DNA from: Oncomelania hupensis
Taxonomy: Eukaryota; Mollusca; Gastropoda; Littorinimorpha; Pomatiopsidae
Length of the DNA stretch: 64,000 bases
Direction: 5' to 3'
Assembly: GCA_036898135.1 (NCBI GenBank)
Contig: CM072513.1
Coordinates: forward strand, 15,147,022 to 15,211,021
Shown: piece after piece, positions 46,736 through 58,218 of the stretch
How positions within the stretch are numbered: the first letter of the stretch is position 1
Layout of the letters: each line of letters opens with the position of its first letter
Notes under the pieces: model-generated
The model's input: only the letters and a program-made list of their open reading frames with translations
Databases searched by the model: none
Told to the model about the DNA's origin: nothing
Translations under genes and position numbers: made by a program

Positions 46736-47725
46736 GTAGTGGGAGGTAGGGCAGGGAGAGCTCCAAATAAAGGATTATTTAGTATTAAGTCCAGCGGACC
46801 CGTTGTATGCGGCCTACACGTCATACCAGCTATTATGTGAGTGCCGTCAGTAGAAACCAATCTGCTAATGGTCAGCTGGTGGTGAGTGTGGTCACTCCGT
46901 GCACAGGAAGTCCCTAACTGTTGGTGCGGGTCATTACATGGTAGTTACAGTATTGTATATCAGTCTTGACTCAATAACTATCCATCGTTACTGCGTTTGT
47001 TAAACGGTTGTTTATTTCTCAATAGTTGATTCAGCCCCGACGCTTGATCTTGATAAGTGTAACTGAGATTCGTTTATCCACGCAACCTGTTCACTCAGCA
47101 ACAAGGCAGGAGTCGTGGTATAAAGTTTTCCAACTTTATTCAGCATACATCAACAACTGCATACAAGATCACTTTCCAAAAATCACTTCAAAGATCATCA
47201 TCAAAAATCATCTCAAATCTCTCTCTCCATCACTTTCACTACTCAAGGAGACACAGTGCATCACTTACATAGGCTCTCTGCAATCGAGAAAAAGTTAAAA
47301 CATTCCAGCATGACGCAATAACACCCAATCAAACTAAAACTCGTCACCGGAACTATGCACTGACTTACGTCATATAACCTTATTTAGGTTAGAAGAATCT
47401 CTTAGCTATTACAACATTTATCGCGAAGCTTCAGTCGATAGTAAACAAGTAATTCTAGAAAATTCTCAACAATATCTCGACGAAAATTATGATCATTATA
47501 CAAAGCTTCTTCTAGCAAGAACGCAAAATCAAATCAAATGTAAATACACTCTGTTACTGCATGCTTTGCAAAATAAAATGATCGGATCTATCATGCGCGT
47601 CTCAAACGTAACAGCGTTATATTATAAACTGTGAATAACAGCATTGCATTGCCGCTCCAAGTTGTAGTAAGTTTCAGTAAGACTGTGAACCGTTTCCTCT
47701 TGGATTAAGCTCTTTAAACCTCCTT
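46736..47725. other. No gene seen
   Basis: Includes TTTAGTATTAAGTCCAGCGG (46778), similar to the R2 terminus. Frames of up to 90 codons have no motif. Confidence 0.4.
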
Positions 47726-47733
47726 CAACAACC

Positions 47734-47770
<37 letters not shown>

Positions 47771-47771
47771 C
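47726..47771. repeat. (CAA)n microsatellite
   Basis: About 14 CAA units after CAACCA. Confidence 0.93.
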
Positions 47772-48349
47772 GGTCAGATATCAATAATGTATACAGATCT
47801 TAAAGTTACTTATTTTATTTTGTTATTTTATTTAATTAATAGCTTTTATTATAGCGCTTTTTAAAGCTCGAGAGAATGCTCAACGCGCTAACCAATACAG
47901 GGCCTTACTCAAACCGCCCGAAGTCTAATTAGTCAATTAGTAATTAGTCAAATGGGTCCATACACGTTGTCAGACTTTCTTGTCGTAAAGGAACAATCCG
48001 TAAACCTTATAACGTTGTTTAGTCCTCAATAATTATTCATTTTACATTTTGTTTTCCAGCCTCAAACCAAACCCAGCTGCAGAATGTGCGCAGTGGGATG
48101 TCTCAAGAGATAAAATAACGCTAACAAGGCGGCGGGGGAAAATAAAACAAACAAACAAATAACTAAATACAAGTTGCAAAGCTGCACAGATGAAGATATT
48201 GGAGTGAACGGGTCAAGTGCTTACACAATTATTACTTTACAAGCCGCGCGCTCCTATGTGCTCTTTGTTAGATAGATAGGCAGGCAGGCAGCTGACACAC
48301 ACACCGACACACAGGAGGGCTTGCACGCGCATATATAATTATTTACAAG

Positions 48350-48351
<2 letters not shown>
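47772..48351. repeat. LINE-like 3' end and a short dispersed repeat, no gene
   Basis: At 47848-47900 TTATTATAGCGCTTTTTAAA followed by TCAACGCGCTAACC resembles a reversed LINE 3' end. The 47941-48012 segment (TCAAATGGGTCCATACACGT through AACAATCCGTAAACCTTATA) recurs at 51548-51612. Confidence 0.5.

Positions 48352-48414
<63 letters not shown>
48352..48414. repeat. (AG)n microsatellite
   Basis: About 30 AG units. Confidence 0.96.
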
Positions 48415-48417
<3 letters not shown>

Positions 48418-48639
48418 TGAAGATGTGAGTGGTTGGGGTGTAGGGCAGGCAAGCAGGCAATTAACAACGCTGATCCCATTTCAAATATTTTATAAAATAA
48501 GGGTGCACATGTAAGGCGCTTGTTGACAGCTGAACACCAAGGCATAGTTCATATAATTATGTAGCATAAAGAAAACAGACCTTACTTAATGAACAGTTGT
48601 GACTGTGGAGAAGAAAGGATTACGGAACACGAGGAATTC

Positions 48640-49130
48640 ATTACAGACATAGGACACGGGGAATGATTACCTATATAGAACGCGGAGATTGATTACAGAT
48701 TTAGAACACGGGGATTGATTACAGGCATAGAACACGGGAATGATTACAGACATAGAACACGGGAATTATTACAGATGACAGAGATATGATACGGGAATGA
48801 TTACAGCGATAGAACACGGGAATGATTACAGCCATAGAACACGGGAATTATTACAGATGACAGAGATATGATACGGGAATGATTACAGCGATAGAACACG
48901 GGAATGATTACAGCCATAGAACACGGGAATGATTACAGCGATAGAACACGGGAATGATTACAGACATAGAACACGGGAATGATTACTGCCATATAACACG
49001 GGAATGATTAGAGACATAGAACACGAAAATGATTACAGACATAGAACACGGGAATGATTACAGACATATAACACTGAAATTATTACAGATTACAGACATA
49101 GAATACGGGAATGATTACAGACATAGGACA
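48640..49130. repeat. 25-bp minisatellite, about 18-20 copies
   Basis: Unit ACAGACATAGAACACGGGAA plus TGATT. Variants include GCGATAGAAC and GCCATAGAAC. A 67-bp higher-order unit (with ATTATTACAGATGACAGAG) occurs twice, at about 48763 and 48846. Confidence 0.93.
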
Positions 49131-49967
49131 TAAAAAAAATAAATACGTGATTATATATACTACCACATTAGCGTACATGTCTTTTGTAATCACGAGACTG
49201 CTCCGTCATCTGTATCCTGGACAAGTTACTCTTTGTTAACACATCCATCCACCATCGTGTTCTACCTATAGTCCATCATTGTGTTCAATCATCTTCGATT
49301 GGTCATAACTCTTCTCAGTGAAGTCTTTCTCTGTTGTGGCCAGCAAAGACGACTACAATCTTTTTACCAGTGGGCGCGATGGTCAGTAAGCATCAACCTA
49401 CTGCTACTTGTACTATCGTGGCTATTAGTGTATTAATACACTTTGCCTACCTACGTATCCCCCGCGAAGCTCTAGTTGAACAATAAAGACACTACTCAAT
49501 GAAAGCTGAAGCTGCCAAAGCCAATCCAGGAAAACCTAGAGCATGCAAAGATGAAGTAGAAGTTATAATCACGTATTGTCACAGTTTTTTGCGACTAACT
49601 ATTACTTTACAACGACCTCCCTCTTCAGATAGGCATTATCTTAGCCACGCAGATACTGCAACTGAAAGCCGATGCGTGGGAAAATCTATATTAAGCAACA
49701 AAAAGGAGACAGGTCATCGTAGAAAGGTGATGGTAGCCTAAGAATCAGTCTGTTACCATAGCTATTTTCCCTACCACCATCCAAAGTCTGTCATCTTCAA
49801 CCAAATTGAAGCTGAGTACTGCAAACGCTTCAAACACTACCTCGAGTAGGCAAAAGCTATTCTTCAAAACGCTTTAATTAAATAAAACGCAGTCAGACTG
49901 GTACAACCTCCCATAGAGTCTTGCAGGAACGTACAAAAACAGGTTCATGACGCATTACATTACATTA
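49131..49967. other. No gene seen
   Basis: The plus frame at 49499-49741 has an ATG and 80 codons but no recognisable motif. Confidence 0.4.
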
Positions 49968-50545
49968 AATTACATTATTATTGCTTTAGGTCCAGCGGAC
50001 TCTTCCGAGCCAAATCAGGACCGGACAACCCCCGATCCGCATAAAAGATCTGCTGAAACAACCCTAGTGGTAAAACCGAAAGCTCTCCACCAGCCAGTCA
50101 CTTTACAATAAAGACATCCCACGCAGGGGACGGCTGAGGCTTCACCCCAACTTATCAAACCCCCGTTTACAAAAACAAAATACTGTAGAATACAAACATC
50201 ATTATAAATTATCAACAAAACACATACATATAAAATGCCCACATTGCTAAATAATAACATCATAGGAAGCCCTAGTGACCACCTGGCAGAAAGCGTCCAA
50301 TATTCCCAAGCTGATCCAACAGACCTCATACACAAACAAGGAGTCTTGTCCCGGAAGAGTTTTCAAGAAAAAAGGTAGGAGACTGGTCTAGCGAAGAAGA
50401 CGATAGTATAGCAGATTGATAGAAAAGAGCAGGAATGAGAAAGAGCAAATGAGAAAGACAGCGACAGTGGGAATTTAAAGCACTAAATTTCCACAAAGTG
50501 GGGATACTATTTATACTGAAACCCCCGGCACCACAACGGGGGTTT
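49968..50545 (-). repeat. Dispersed repeat R2, copy B
   Basis: The longest R2 copy. Read on the minus strand it ends CTGATTTGGCTCGGAAGAGT, CCGCTGGACCTAAAGCAA and a TAA/TAATG tail. A 106-codon minus frame (SNVGILYVCVLL, CKVTGWWRAFGFTTRVVSAD) is partly shared with copy C, but identity is not clearly higher at coding positions. I do not call a protein. Confidence 0.82.
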
Positions 50546-50771
50546 CATGACGCATACACACTCGCATAAAGGCTAAGATCAGGAATAATGAAGCTAAAAT
50601 AAACTGCAAAGAGAAATTCTAACAAAATGTTGCCTTGGTTCCGGAACAATTCTAAATTTGTGTTGTTTGATTTGGCTTTCCATAAACAAATGCCAAATGA
50701 ACTCTTTGCTTTGTTAACGTTCACTTGGTACCTGACCCTTTATTATTTGTCCGAGTTGGACTTCCATAGTG
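50546..50771. other. No gene seen
   Basis: Short spacer between R2 and the LINE copy. Confidence 0.4.
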
Positions 50772-51300
50772 GTACTATCCTATCCTATCCTATCCTATCC
50801 TATCCCATAACTCTGAGGTCGTAGAGGCACCACAGATGATCGTTTAACCAGCGTACTCCATCTTTCCCTGTCCTCAGCAACCCCGATTGTTTCGCTCAGT
50901 GTCAAACCAGTCCATTCTCGAATGTTGCTTTCCCACCTCTTTTTCGGTCTCCCTCTTCGTGTACCTCCTTGCACTGTGCTTTGCAGGATGGTCTTTGCAA
51001 GACCTGATGATCTGGTGACGTGGCCATACCATCGGAGTTTCCGTTTTTTCAACACTGTGAGCAGGTCATCGTGTTGTCCTTTGACTTGTGTGATGTCTGT
51101 CGGACTTCGTCGTTGGTGATGTGCTGGGTATAGGAAATGCCCAGAAGTCTTCTGTAGCACCTCATTTCCATGCTTTGTATTCTTCGTTGGAGATCTGCTG
51201 TGAGGGTCCATGCTTCGCAAGCATATAGGAAGATGGAGATGACAAGGGAGCGCAGCAGCCTTACCTTGGAATGTACACTGTACTCAAATCTTCCTACACA
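50772..51300 (-). pseudogene. LINE reverse transcriptase C-terminus, second GGATA-tailed copy
   Basis: Read on the minus strand: SKVRLLRSLVISIFLYACEA, MEMRCYRRLLGISYTQHITN, then after a frame change KLRWYGHVTRSSGLAKTILQ, GRPKKRWESNIREWTGL and a stop inside (GGATA)5. The match to the 2.8-3.5 kb copy begins at ISLHSKVRLL, so the 5' ends differ while the 3' ends agree, as expected for truncated retrotransposition. This copy keeps residues lost from the other. Confidence 0.88.
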
Positions 51301-51890
51301 TGTTTCCATCTAGCTCAATCAGATGCATTTATCAAAATGGGCAAATAAAGGGATTTGATTGATCAAAATCAGTTTGAACAAACCTCACGTTGTGTAGTTA
51401 TCTTCTAAGTCCGTGATGTTCATGCTACAATCAGGCGGACCGGCCTAATCACAAGGAGGTTCAAGAAAAATATAGTTCGCTCGTCGTAATGATTTATTTC
51501 CCAGTAAACTTAATCAGACAGCCTAATGGATACATGGCATAATTAGTCAAATGCGTCCATACATGTTGACAGACTTTCTTGTCGTAAAAGAACAATCCGT
51601 AAACCTTATAACATTGTCTAGACCATCGTTTGCTTGATTAGTTTAAATAATTGTACACATCATTTTTCTCCTGCATACAGCCATACAATCGGGTTAGATT
51701 TTGTTTTTAGACACACCACTCATTTTCTCTCGCTCAGTTAATTGTTTGCTTTCTCTCTCTCTCCCCCTCTCCCCCACTATCTCTCTCCCTCTTTTTCTCT
51801 CTTATTGATTAATAAAATTCATGATTTTCTTCTTTGTAAAACAGTACGTCTACACATTTTGTCCAACGTTTCTTTTTCGTGTAAAAGAAA
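51301..51890. other. No gene; short dispersed repeat
   Basis: The 51548-51612 segment is a direct copy of 47948-48012 (about 90% by eye). A C/T-rich stretch lies at 51745-51800. Confidence 0.5.
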
Positions 51891-51904
51891 ATCTTTTCTT
51901 CCTT

Positions 51905-52345
51905 TGACCAGCTCATTCAACTTTACACTGTAGACCACCGTTCGCTCTCTTCGCTTGGTTAATAGCTCATTCAACTTCACACTGCAGACCACCGTTCGCT
52001 CTCTTCGCTTGGTTAATAGCTCATTCAACTTCACACTGTAGACCACCGTTCGCTCTTTTCGCTTGGTTAATAATAGCTCATTCAACTTCACACTGTAGAC
52101 CACCGTTCGCTCTCTTCGCTTGGTTAATAGCTCATTCCACTTCACACTGTAGACCACCGTTCGCTCTCTTTGTTGGTTAATAGCTCATTCCACTTCACAC
52201 TGTAGACCACCGTTCGCTCTCTTTGTTGGTTAATAGCTCATTCAACTTCACACTGTAGACCACCGTTCGCTCTCTTCGCTTGGTTAATAGCTCATTCAAC
52301 TTCACACTGCAGACCGCCGTTCGCTCTCTTCGCTTGGTTAATAAA
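51905..52345. repeat. 54-bp minisatellite, about 8 copies
   Basis: Unit CGTTCGCTCTCTTCGCTTGG, TTAATAGCTCATTCAACTTC, ACACTGTAGACCAC. Because 54 is a multiple of 3, the minus frame repeats VVYSVKLNELLTKRRERT, but units with TTTGTTGG or an extra TAA break it. Confidence 0.95.
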
Positions 52346-52550
52346 TAGCATTCATTGTTGTTTGGCTAGGTACGCATACACGTTTTATCAGACTCCTTTT
52401 TCCGTAGGTCAACACAGCAATTTGCTTTATTGGACCAGTGCATTCAATCCATCATTTACTCTCTTTACTCTCTTTCTAAGTTCACTTATGTTTCTTCTGT
52501 CAAACATCCATATATTTTGTCAGACTTTTGCGTGTGCACTTAACAATACT

Positions 52551-52625
52551 TTTCTTCTTCTTCTTCTTCTTCTTCTTCTTCTTCTTCTTCTTCTTCTTCT
52601 TCTTCTTCTTCTTCTTCTTCTTCTT
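52551..52625. repeat. (TTC)n microsatellite
   Basis: About 25 uninterrupted TTC units. Confidence 0.96.
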
Positions 52626-52921
52626 TCACTTAGCTAAGTCCATCTATCTTTTTAGCTCATTTTACTTGATTAAAAGTATCCTACCGATGATTTTTTTTCT
52701 TGCAAGTCAAACAGTCAGCCCACACATTTTGCAAGACTTTTTGTGGGTTTGTGCACACGGCAATAATGTCTTTTGCTGATCAGTGCTTTCTACTTTGCTT
52801 AATTAATCATCCCCTCTCTTGGCCTGATGAATGCATTGTTCTCCTACCTCTCTTCCAGCCAATGCATTGTTCTCCTCAGAACAATAGGCTAACTCACCTA
52901 GTTTAACTATGTAATAGGCTA
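52626..52921. other. No gene seen
   Basis: Unique-looking spacer between two TTC tracts. A short direct repeat, AATGCATTGTTCTCCT, occurs at 52830 and 52861. Confidence 0.45.
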
Positions 52922-52979
52922 ACTTCTTCTTCTTCTTCTTTCTCCTTCTCTCCTCTCTCTCTTCTTCTTCTCTTCTTCT

Positions 52980-53011
<32 letters not shown>

Positions 53012-54306
53012 TTCTCTTCTTCTTCTTCCTTCTCTTCTTCTCTTCTTCTTCTTCTTCTTCTTCTTCTTCTTCTCCTCCTCTCTTCTTCTTCTTCTTCTTC
53101 TCTTCTTCTTCTTCTTCTTCTTCTTCTTCTTCTTCTTCTCTTCTTCTTCTTCTTCTTCTTCTTCTCTTCTTCTTCTTCTCTTCTTCTTCTTCTTCTTCTT
53201 CTTCTTCTTCTTCTTTCTTCTTCTCTTCTTCTTCTTCTTCTTCTCCTCTTCTCTTCTTCTTCTTCTTCTTCTTCTTCTTCTTCTTCTTCTTCTTCTTCTT
53301 CTTCTTCTTCTTCTTCTTCTTTTCTCCTCCTCTTCTTCTTCTTCTTCTTCTTCTTCTTCTTCTTTCTTCTTCTTCTTTCTTCTTCTTTTCTTCTTCTTCT
53401 TCTTCTTCTTCTTCTTCTTCTTCTTCTTCTTTCTTCTTCTTCTTCTTTTCTTCTTCTTCTCCTACTCTCTTCTTCTTCTTTTTGTTCTTCTTCTTCTTCT
53501 TCTTCTTCTTTTACTTCTCTTCTTCTTCTTCTTCTTTTCTTCTTCTTCTTCTTCTTCTTCTTCTTCTTCTTCTTCTTCTTCTTCTTCTTCTTCTTTTTTC
53601 TTCTCCTCCTCTCTCTTCTTCTTCTTCTTCTTTTTTTTTCTTCTCTTTTCTTCTTCTTCTTCTTCTTCTTCTTCTTTTTCTTCTTCTTCTTCTTTTTCTT
53701 CTTCTTCTTCTTCTTCTTCTTCTTCTTCTTCTTCTTCTTCTTCTTCTTCTTCTTCTTCTTCTTCTTCTTCTTCTTCTTCTTCTTCTTTTTCTTCTTCTCC
53801 TCCTCTCTCTTCTTCTTCTTCTTCTTCTTCTTCTTCTTCTTCTTCTTCTTCTTCTTCTTCTTCTTCTTCTTCTTCTTCTTCTTCTTCTTCTTCTCCTCCT
53901 CTCTTCTTTTTCTTCTTCTTCTGCTCCTCCTCTCTCTTCTTTTCCTCCTCTCTCCTCCTCCTCTCTTCTTCTTCTTCTTCTTCTTCTTCTTCTTCTTCTT
54001 CTTCTTCTTCTTCTTCTTCTTCTTCTCCTCCTCTCTTCTTTTTCTTCTTCTTCTGCTCCTCCTCTCTCTTCTTTTCCTCCTCTCTCCTCCTCCTCTCTTC
54101 TTCTTCTTCTTCTTCTTCTTCTTCTTCTTCTTCTTCTTCTTCTTCTTCTTCTTCTTCTTCTTCTTCTCCTCCTCTCTTCTTTTTCTTCTTCTTCTGCTCC
54201 TCCTCTCTCTTCTTTTCCTCCTCTCTCCTCCCTCTCTTCTTCTTCTTCTTCTTCTTCTTCTTCTTCTTCTTCTTCTTCTTCTTCTTCTCCACCTCCTCTC
54301 TCTCTC
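52922..54306. repeat. 1.4-kb polypyrimidine tract, (TTC)n with higher-order units
   Basis: Almost purely T and C on the plus strand. TTC arrays are separated by TCCTCCTCTC breaks. From 53895 a composite unit (CTTCTTTTTCTTCTTCTTCT, GCTCCTCCTCTCTCTTCTTT, then TTC repeats) occurs three times at about 53895, 54028 and 54170. The Lys/Glu/Arg-rich minus frames up to 479 codons are repeat translations, not proteins. Confidence 0.97.
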
Positions 54307-54661
54307 AAATACAGTTTTGAACTCGGGAGCTCTCACTCTCATTCCCTCACCACCTCACTCCACCTCAACCCCATTGCCACTTGTACATCAGTCTAACTCA
54401 ATTTCTTAGTTCCTCTCGTCGGCTGCTCCAAATCCCTTATCCCCGAAGCCAAATCCACAGGCTCTGTCTAGTTTTGTACATTTTGTATCACTGTCATTGT
54501 GTACCACGGTGTTCTCGCAGACACACAACAGGAAGAACCCCGTTTTTACAGCGAAAAGCCACGATTTGGTCCGTGAATAAGGATCACCTCCAAAGCAACC
54601 AATTGGGAGAGAAAATGACAGGCAATAACGATGCTGTCGCGACGAAAGACGTTTCTACCTT
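54307..54661. other. No gene seen
   Basis: Spacer with no recognised motif. Confidence 0.4.
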
Positions 54662-55428
54662 TTAGGATTATGAAACAGTTCTCCACAGACAAAAGAAAAA
54701 ATGACAGACTGCCAGTTTGCTACATCTACCTTTTAGGATTATGAAACAGTTCTCCACAGACAAAAGAAAAAATGACAGTCTGCCAGTTTGCTACATAATC
54801 AAACAGTACAGTACAAAGAAAGGGTTTACCTACCCCCTAACAGACAGCCAGTTTGCTACAAAATCACACAGTACAGTACAAGAAAACAGGGGTTACCTAC
54901 CCCTTAACAGACAGCCAGTTTGCTACATAATCACACAGTACAGTACAAAGAAAGGGTTTACCTACCTCCCTAACAAACAACCAGTTTGCTACATAATCAC
55001 ACAGTACAGTACAAAGAAAGGGTTTACCTACCCCCTAACAGACAACCAGTTTGCTACATAATCACACAGTACAGTACAAAGAAAGGGTTTACCTACCCTC
55101 TAACAGACAACCAGTTTGCTACATAATCACACAGTACAGTACAAGAAAACGGGGTTACCTACCCCTTAACAGACAGCCAGTGTGCTACATAATCACACAG
55201 TACAGTACAAAGAAAGGGTTTACCTACCCCCTAACAGACAGCCAGTTTGCTACATAATCACACAGTACAGTACAAGAAAACGGGGTTACCTACCCCCTAA
55301 CAGACAGCCAGTTTGCTACATAATCACACAGTACAGTACAAAGAAAGGGTTTACCTACCCCCTAACAGACAGCCAGTTTGCTACATAATCACACAGTACA
55401 GTACAAAGAAAGGGTTTACCTACCCCTA
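54662..55428. repeat. 65-bp minisatellite, about 10 copies
   Basis: Unit ACAGCCAGTTTGCTACATAA, TCACACAGTACAGTACAAAG, AAAGGGTTTACCTACCCCCT, AACAG. A variant class reads ACAAGAAAACGGGGTTACC. The first two copies (54662-54780) share a different 5' part (TTTTAGGATTATGAAACAGT). Confidence 0.94.
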
Positions 55429-55617
55429 CCTCCCCACCCTCACCCCCAGACGTAGTCTAAGAAAGTAAGGACGAAAGACAGACAGAAGAAGATGGCAAAA
55501 ATCTCAACCACTGGGCCACAGTAACACTGCAACGTAAGGATTCAATATGGTTTTTTTCCATCCATATTACAAGTGCCTGAGTGTGGACGATTAAGCAGTG
55601 CGGCTTCAGCGTGTTTT
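55429..55617. other. No gene seen
   Basis: Spacer before the LINE tail. Confidence 0.4.
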
Positions 55618-55624
55618 TTTAAAC

Positions 55625-55656
<32 letters not shown>

Positions 55657-55668
55657 TAATAATAATAA

Positions 55669-55727
<59 letters not shown>

Positions 55728-56490
55728 GGATATTTATATAGCGCTTTTTCCCAATGAACAATATCAGTTCAAAGGGCGGTACTCACGCATTCATTCTAAA
55801 CATCCGGCTTCATACAAAATAAAATCAGACACTTGCTAACGAATAAGAGACGAGGGAGGGAGGGAGGAGGGGAGAGCTAAGGATGGGTGATGGGGTGGGT
55901 GGTGGCGGTGGTCTGAATCAAAACCAAAAAACAAAACAAAACAAATGGAGGAATGATGACGATGATGATGGGAGGCAAGATCAGAAACATTTAAAGAAGA
56001 GATGAGTTTTCAAGTTGGATTTAAAAGTAGCTATGTTTGGAGAGCTGCGAAGAGAGAGGGGAAGAGAGTTCCAAGTTAAAGGGCCAAGTACGGAGAAAGA
56101 TCGACGGCCAGCAGAGGAGAGTTTGTAGTGAGGTATGTGAAGCATGAGGTTGTCAGAGGAAGAACGAAGATTTCTAGAAGGCTTATAGAATTGAATGTTC
56201 TGGGTGAGGTAAGAAGGGGCTAAGCCAAGGACGCACTTGAAACAAAAAATAGCGATTTTGTAGGTGGAAGCCAGTGGAGTGAATGTAGAAGGGGAGTGAT
56301 ATGATCAGATTTTTTTCCTTTCGAGAACCAGACGTGCAGCTGAGTTCTGAACACGTTGGAGCAGATAAATAGAAGAAGAAGGAAGTCCAGCCAGGAGAGA
56401 GTTACAGTAGTCTAAGCGTGACAAAACAAGAGAGGAAATGAGTTTGACAGTAGCGTCAGTGGTCAGATGTTTGCGGACAGAAGAAAAAGA
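55618..56490 (-). pseudogene. CR1/L2-like LINE: RT C-terminal region, 3' UTR and (TTA)n tail
   Basis: Read on the minus strand: KHLTTDATVKLISSLVLSRL, DYCNSLLAGLPSSSIYLLQR, VQNSAARLV, a frameshift and stop near 56310, then YKIAIFCFKCVLGLAPSYLT, SFSVLGPLTWNSLPLSLRSS and FKSNLKTHLFFKCF with a stop near 55985. About 240 bp of UTR ends GCGCTATATAAATATCC immediately before the (TTA)n tail (55627-55727). Same clade as 5.6 kb and 59.6 kb. Confidence 0.88.
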
Positions 56491-56665
56491 AGTAGAAGAA
56501 GAAGAAGAAGAAGAAGAAGAAGAAGAAGAAGAAGAAGAAGAAGAAGAAGAAGAAGAAGAAGAAGAAGAAGAAGAAGAAGAAGAAGAGAGAGGAGGAGGAG
56601 GAGAAGAAGAAGAAGAAGAAGAAGAAGAAGAAGAAGAAGAAGAAGAAGAAGAAGAGAGGAAGAGG
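56491..56665. repeat. (AAG)n microsatellite with GGA interruptions
   Basis: Two AAG arrays separated by GAGAGAGGAGGAGGAGGAG. It lies exactly where the LINE remnant loses its upstream coding sequence. Confidence 0.95.
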
Positions 56666-56729
56666 AGAAGAAAAACAAGAAGAACTGAAAAGCGCCCTCT
56701 ATAATTATAAGAACTAATCGTCCAAAATA

Positions 56730-56791
<62 letters not shown>
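56730..56791. repeat. (AAT)n microsatellite
   Basis: About 20 AAT units. Confidence 0.96.
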
Positions 56792-56792
<1 letters not shown>

Positions 56793-56919
56793 AGAATGGT
56801 ACCACGCGCTTTTTTCTTCAATGGCACTCAAAACGCGGCGATCTGAAGAGATCGCTTTTAAAGAATGCGGAAGAAAAATCAATGTTTATTTTTCAAATTT
56901 AGATTTACTGCATCAAATA

Positions 56920-57066
56920 CCATTATTGAAGAGAGGGAGAAACCGGAGTACCCGGAAAAAAAACCTTGGTGTCCTGAAAAGTTTCGTACCTAAGTCACGC
57001 TAATTTCGTCCCGCTAGGGATTCGAACCCGCGATCTTCCCCTATCCACTGTGCTACCACATGGGCC
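56920..57066 (-). mobile_element. tRNA-derived SINE with shared CCGGGTACTCC module
   Basis: Minus strand: A-box-like ATGTGGTAGCACAGTGGATA and a perfect B box, GCGGGTTCGAATCC, then TTTTCCGGGTACTCCGGTTT. The last module also occurs behind a different head at 63.5 kb, and in variant form at 1.6 kb. Confidence 0.78.
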
Positions 57067-57965
57067 ACAGTGATGAATGTGTGACAGTGTGCAGATGCAT
57101 GACTGTGATCGGCGCATTGAGATCTGCTGGAGCTTGAAGTGCGGTAAACAACAAACAAACAATCGGTGGAGTCACAACTCTTCTGGATGACGGCACAGGA
57201 TGCATGTGATGAATGTGTCTGAGATTGTGCAGGTGGAAACTATATGGGAATATAACACAGAAAGGGGGGGGGGAACAAAATCCATGTAGAACTGATGAAG
57301 AAGGAGGTCAACGTCGAAATGTAAATAATATAGAGAGAAAGAAGGTATGCTAGGTATGGAAAGTTCGGAGTTTGCTGCAGCAAACCCGTCTTCAGCTTCT
57401 CAGCATACCTGCGTTGCGGAGCCAACAAGCTTAGGGGCCGGGGTGAACTGCACGCATGAACGATCGATCAGCCGAAGATCAATAGTGAACAGCTTCTTGA
57501 ACTTTGACGCAAATATATGAGAGGTCTTTTTCTCTTCCATAGTCCTTAAAGCACCGTGCGTTCATCGTGGTTGGCGTTTGATCATCTTATTTCTTACCCC
57601 TGGGATAGGTTTACCATGCCCAAAATCTTCCATATTTGCGCCTTCAACAATGGATATGGGATCCATTTAGCAGTATCAGTACAACTTATGTTAATCTGAT
57701 GAATAAAAATTGATGCAACAACAACAACAACCATTTAGCAGTGAGAAACTGGGGGCTGTCCTAACGCCACACTGTACCATACGACCGAACGGATGCTGAA
57801 AGAAACTGGCACCCGCTCTCTGATGCTTCTTGTTTTTCATAACGACCCAAAGCTCTCCTTCTTGAGTTGAGCAGCCACTATCATTACGTTGATTCATTTG
57901 CAGCTGTACGTTGTTACTCCTAACGCCATCCACCCTTCCAAACCCTGTCCACTCAACATACAAGT
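57067..57965. other. No gene seen
   Basis: Short (CAA)n at about 57715-57730. The minus frame at 57691-57984 lacks motifs. Confidence 0.45.
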
Positions 57966-58218
57966 CGTGCAAACTGTAAAACATCAGACTCAGGAGATAA
58001 TTTAATGTTACAAACTGTAAAACATCAGACTCAGGAGGTAATTTAATGTTACAAACTGTAAAACATCAGACTCAGGAGGAAATTTAATGTTACAAACTGT
58101 AAAACATCAGACTCAGGAGGTAATTTAATGTTACAAACTGTAAAACATCAGACTCAGGAGGTAATTTAATGTTACAAACTGTAAAACTTCAGACTCAGGA
58201 GGTAATTTAATGTTACAA
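57966..58218. repeat. 41-bp minisatellite, 6 copies
   Basis: Unit ACAAACTGTAAAACATCAGA, CTCAGGAGGTAATTTAATGT, T. Copies are almost identical (GGAGATAATT, GGAGGAAATT and AAACTTCAG variants). Confidence 0.96.

Noticed and set aside
46149..46860. Cys/Leu/Ser-rich 205-224 codon minus-strand frames
   Set aside because: Produced by degenerate GACACAGACAGA-type repeats. Three frames are open together.
52903..54342. 479-codon Lys/Glu/Arg-rich minus-strand frame
   Set aside because: Translation of the polypyrimidine tract. All overlapping frames on both strands are equally open, and the composition is purely repeat-driven.
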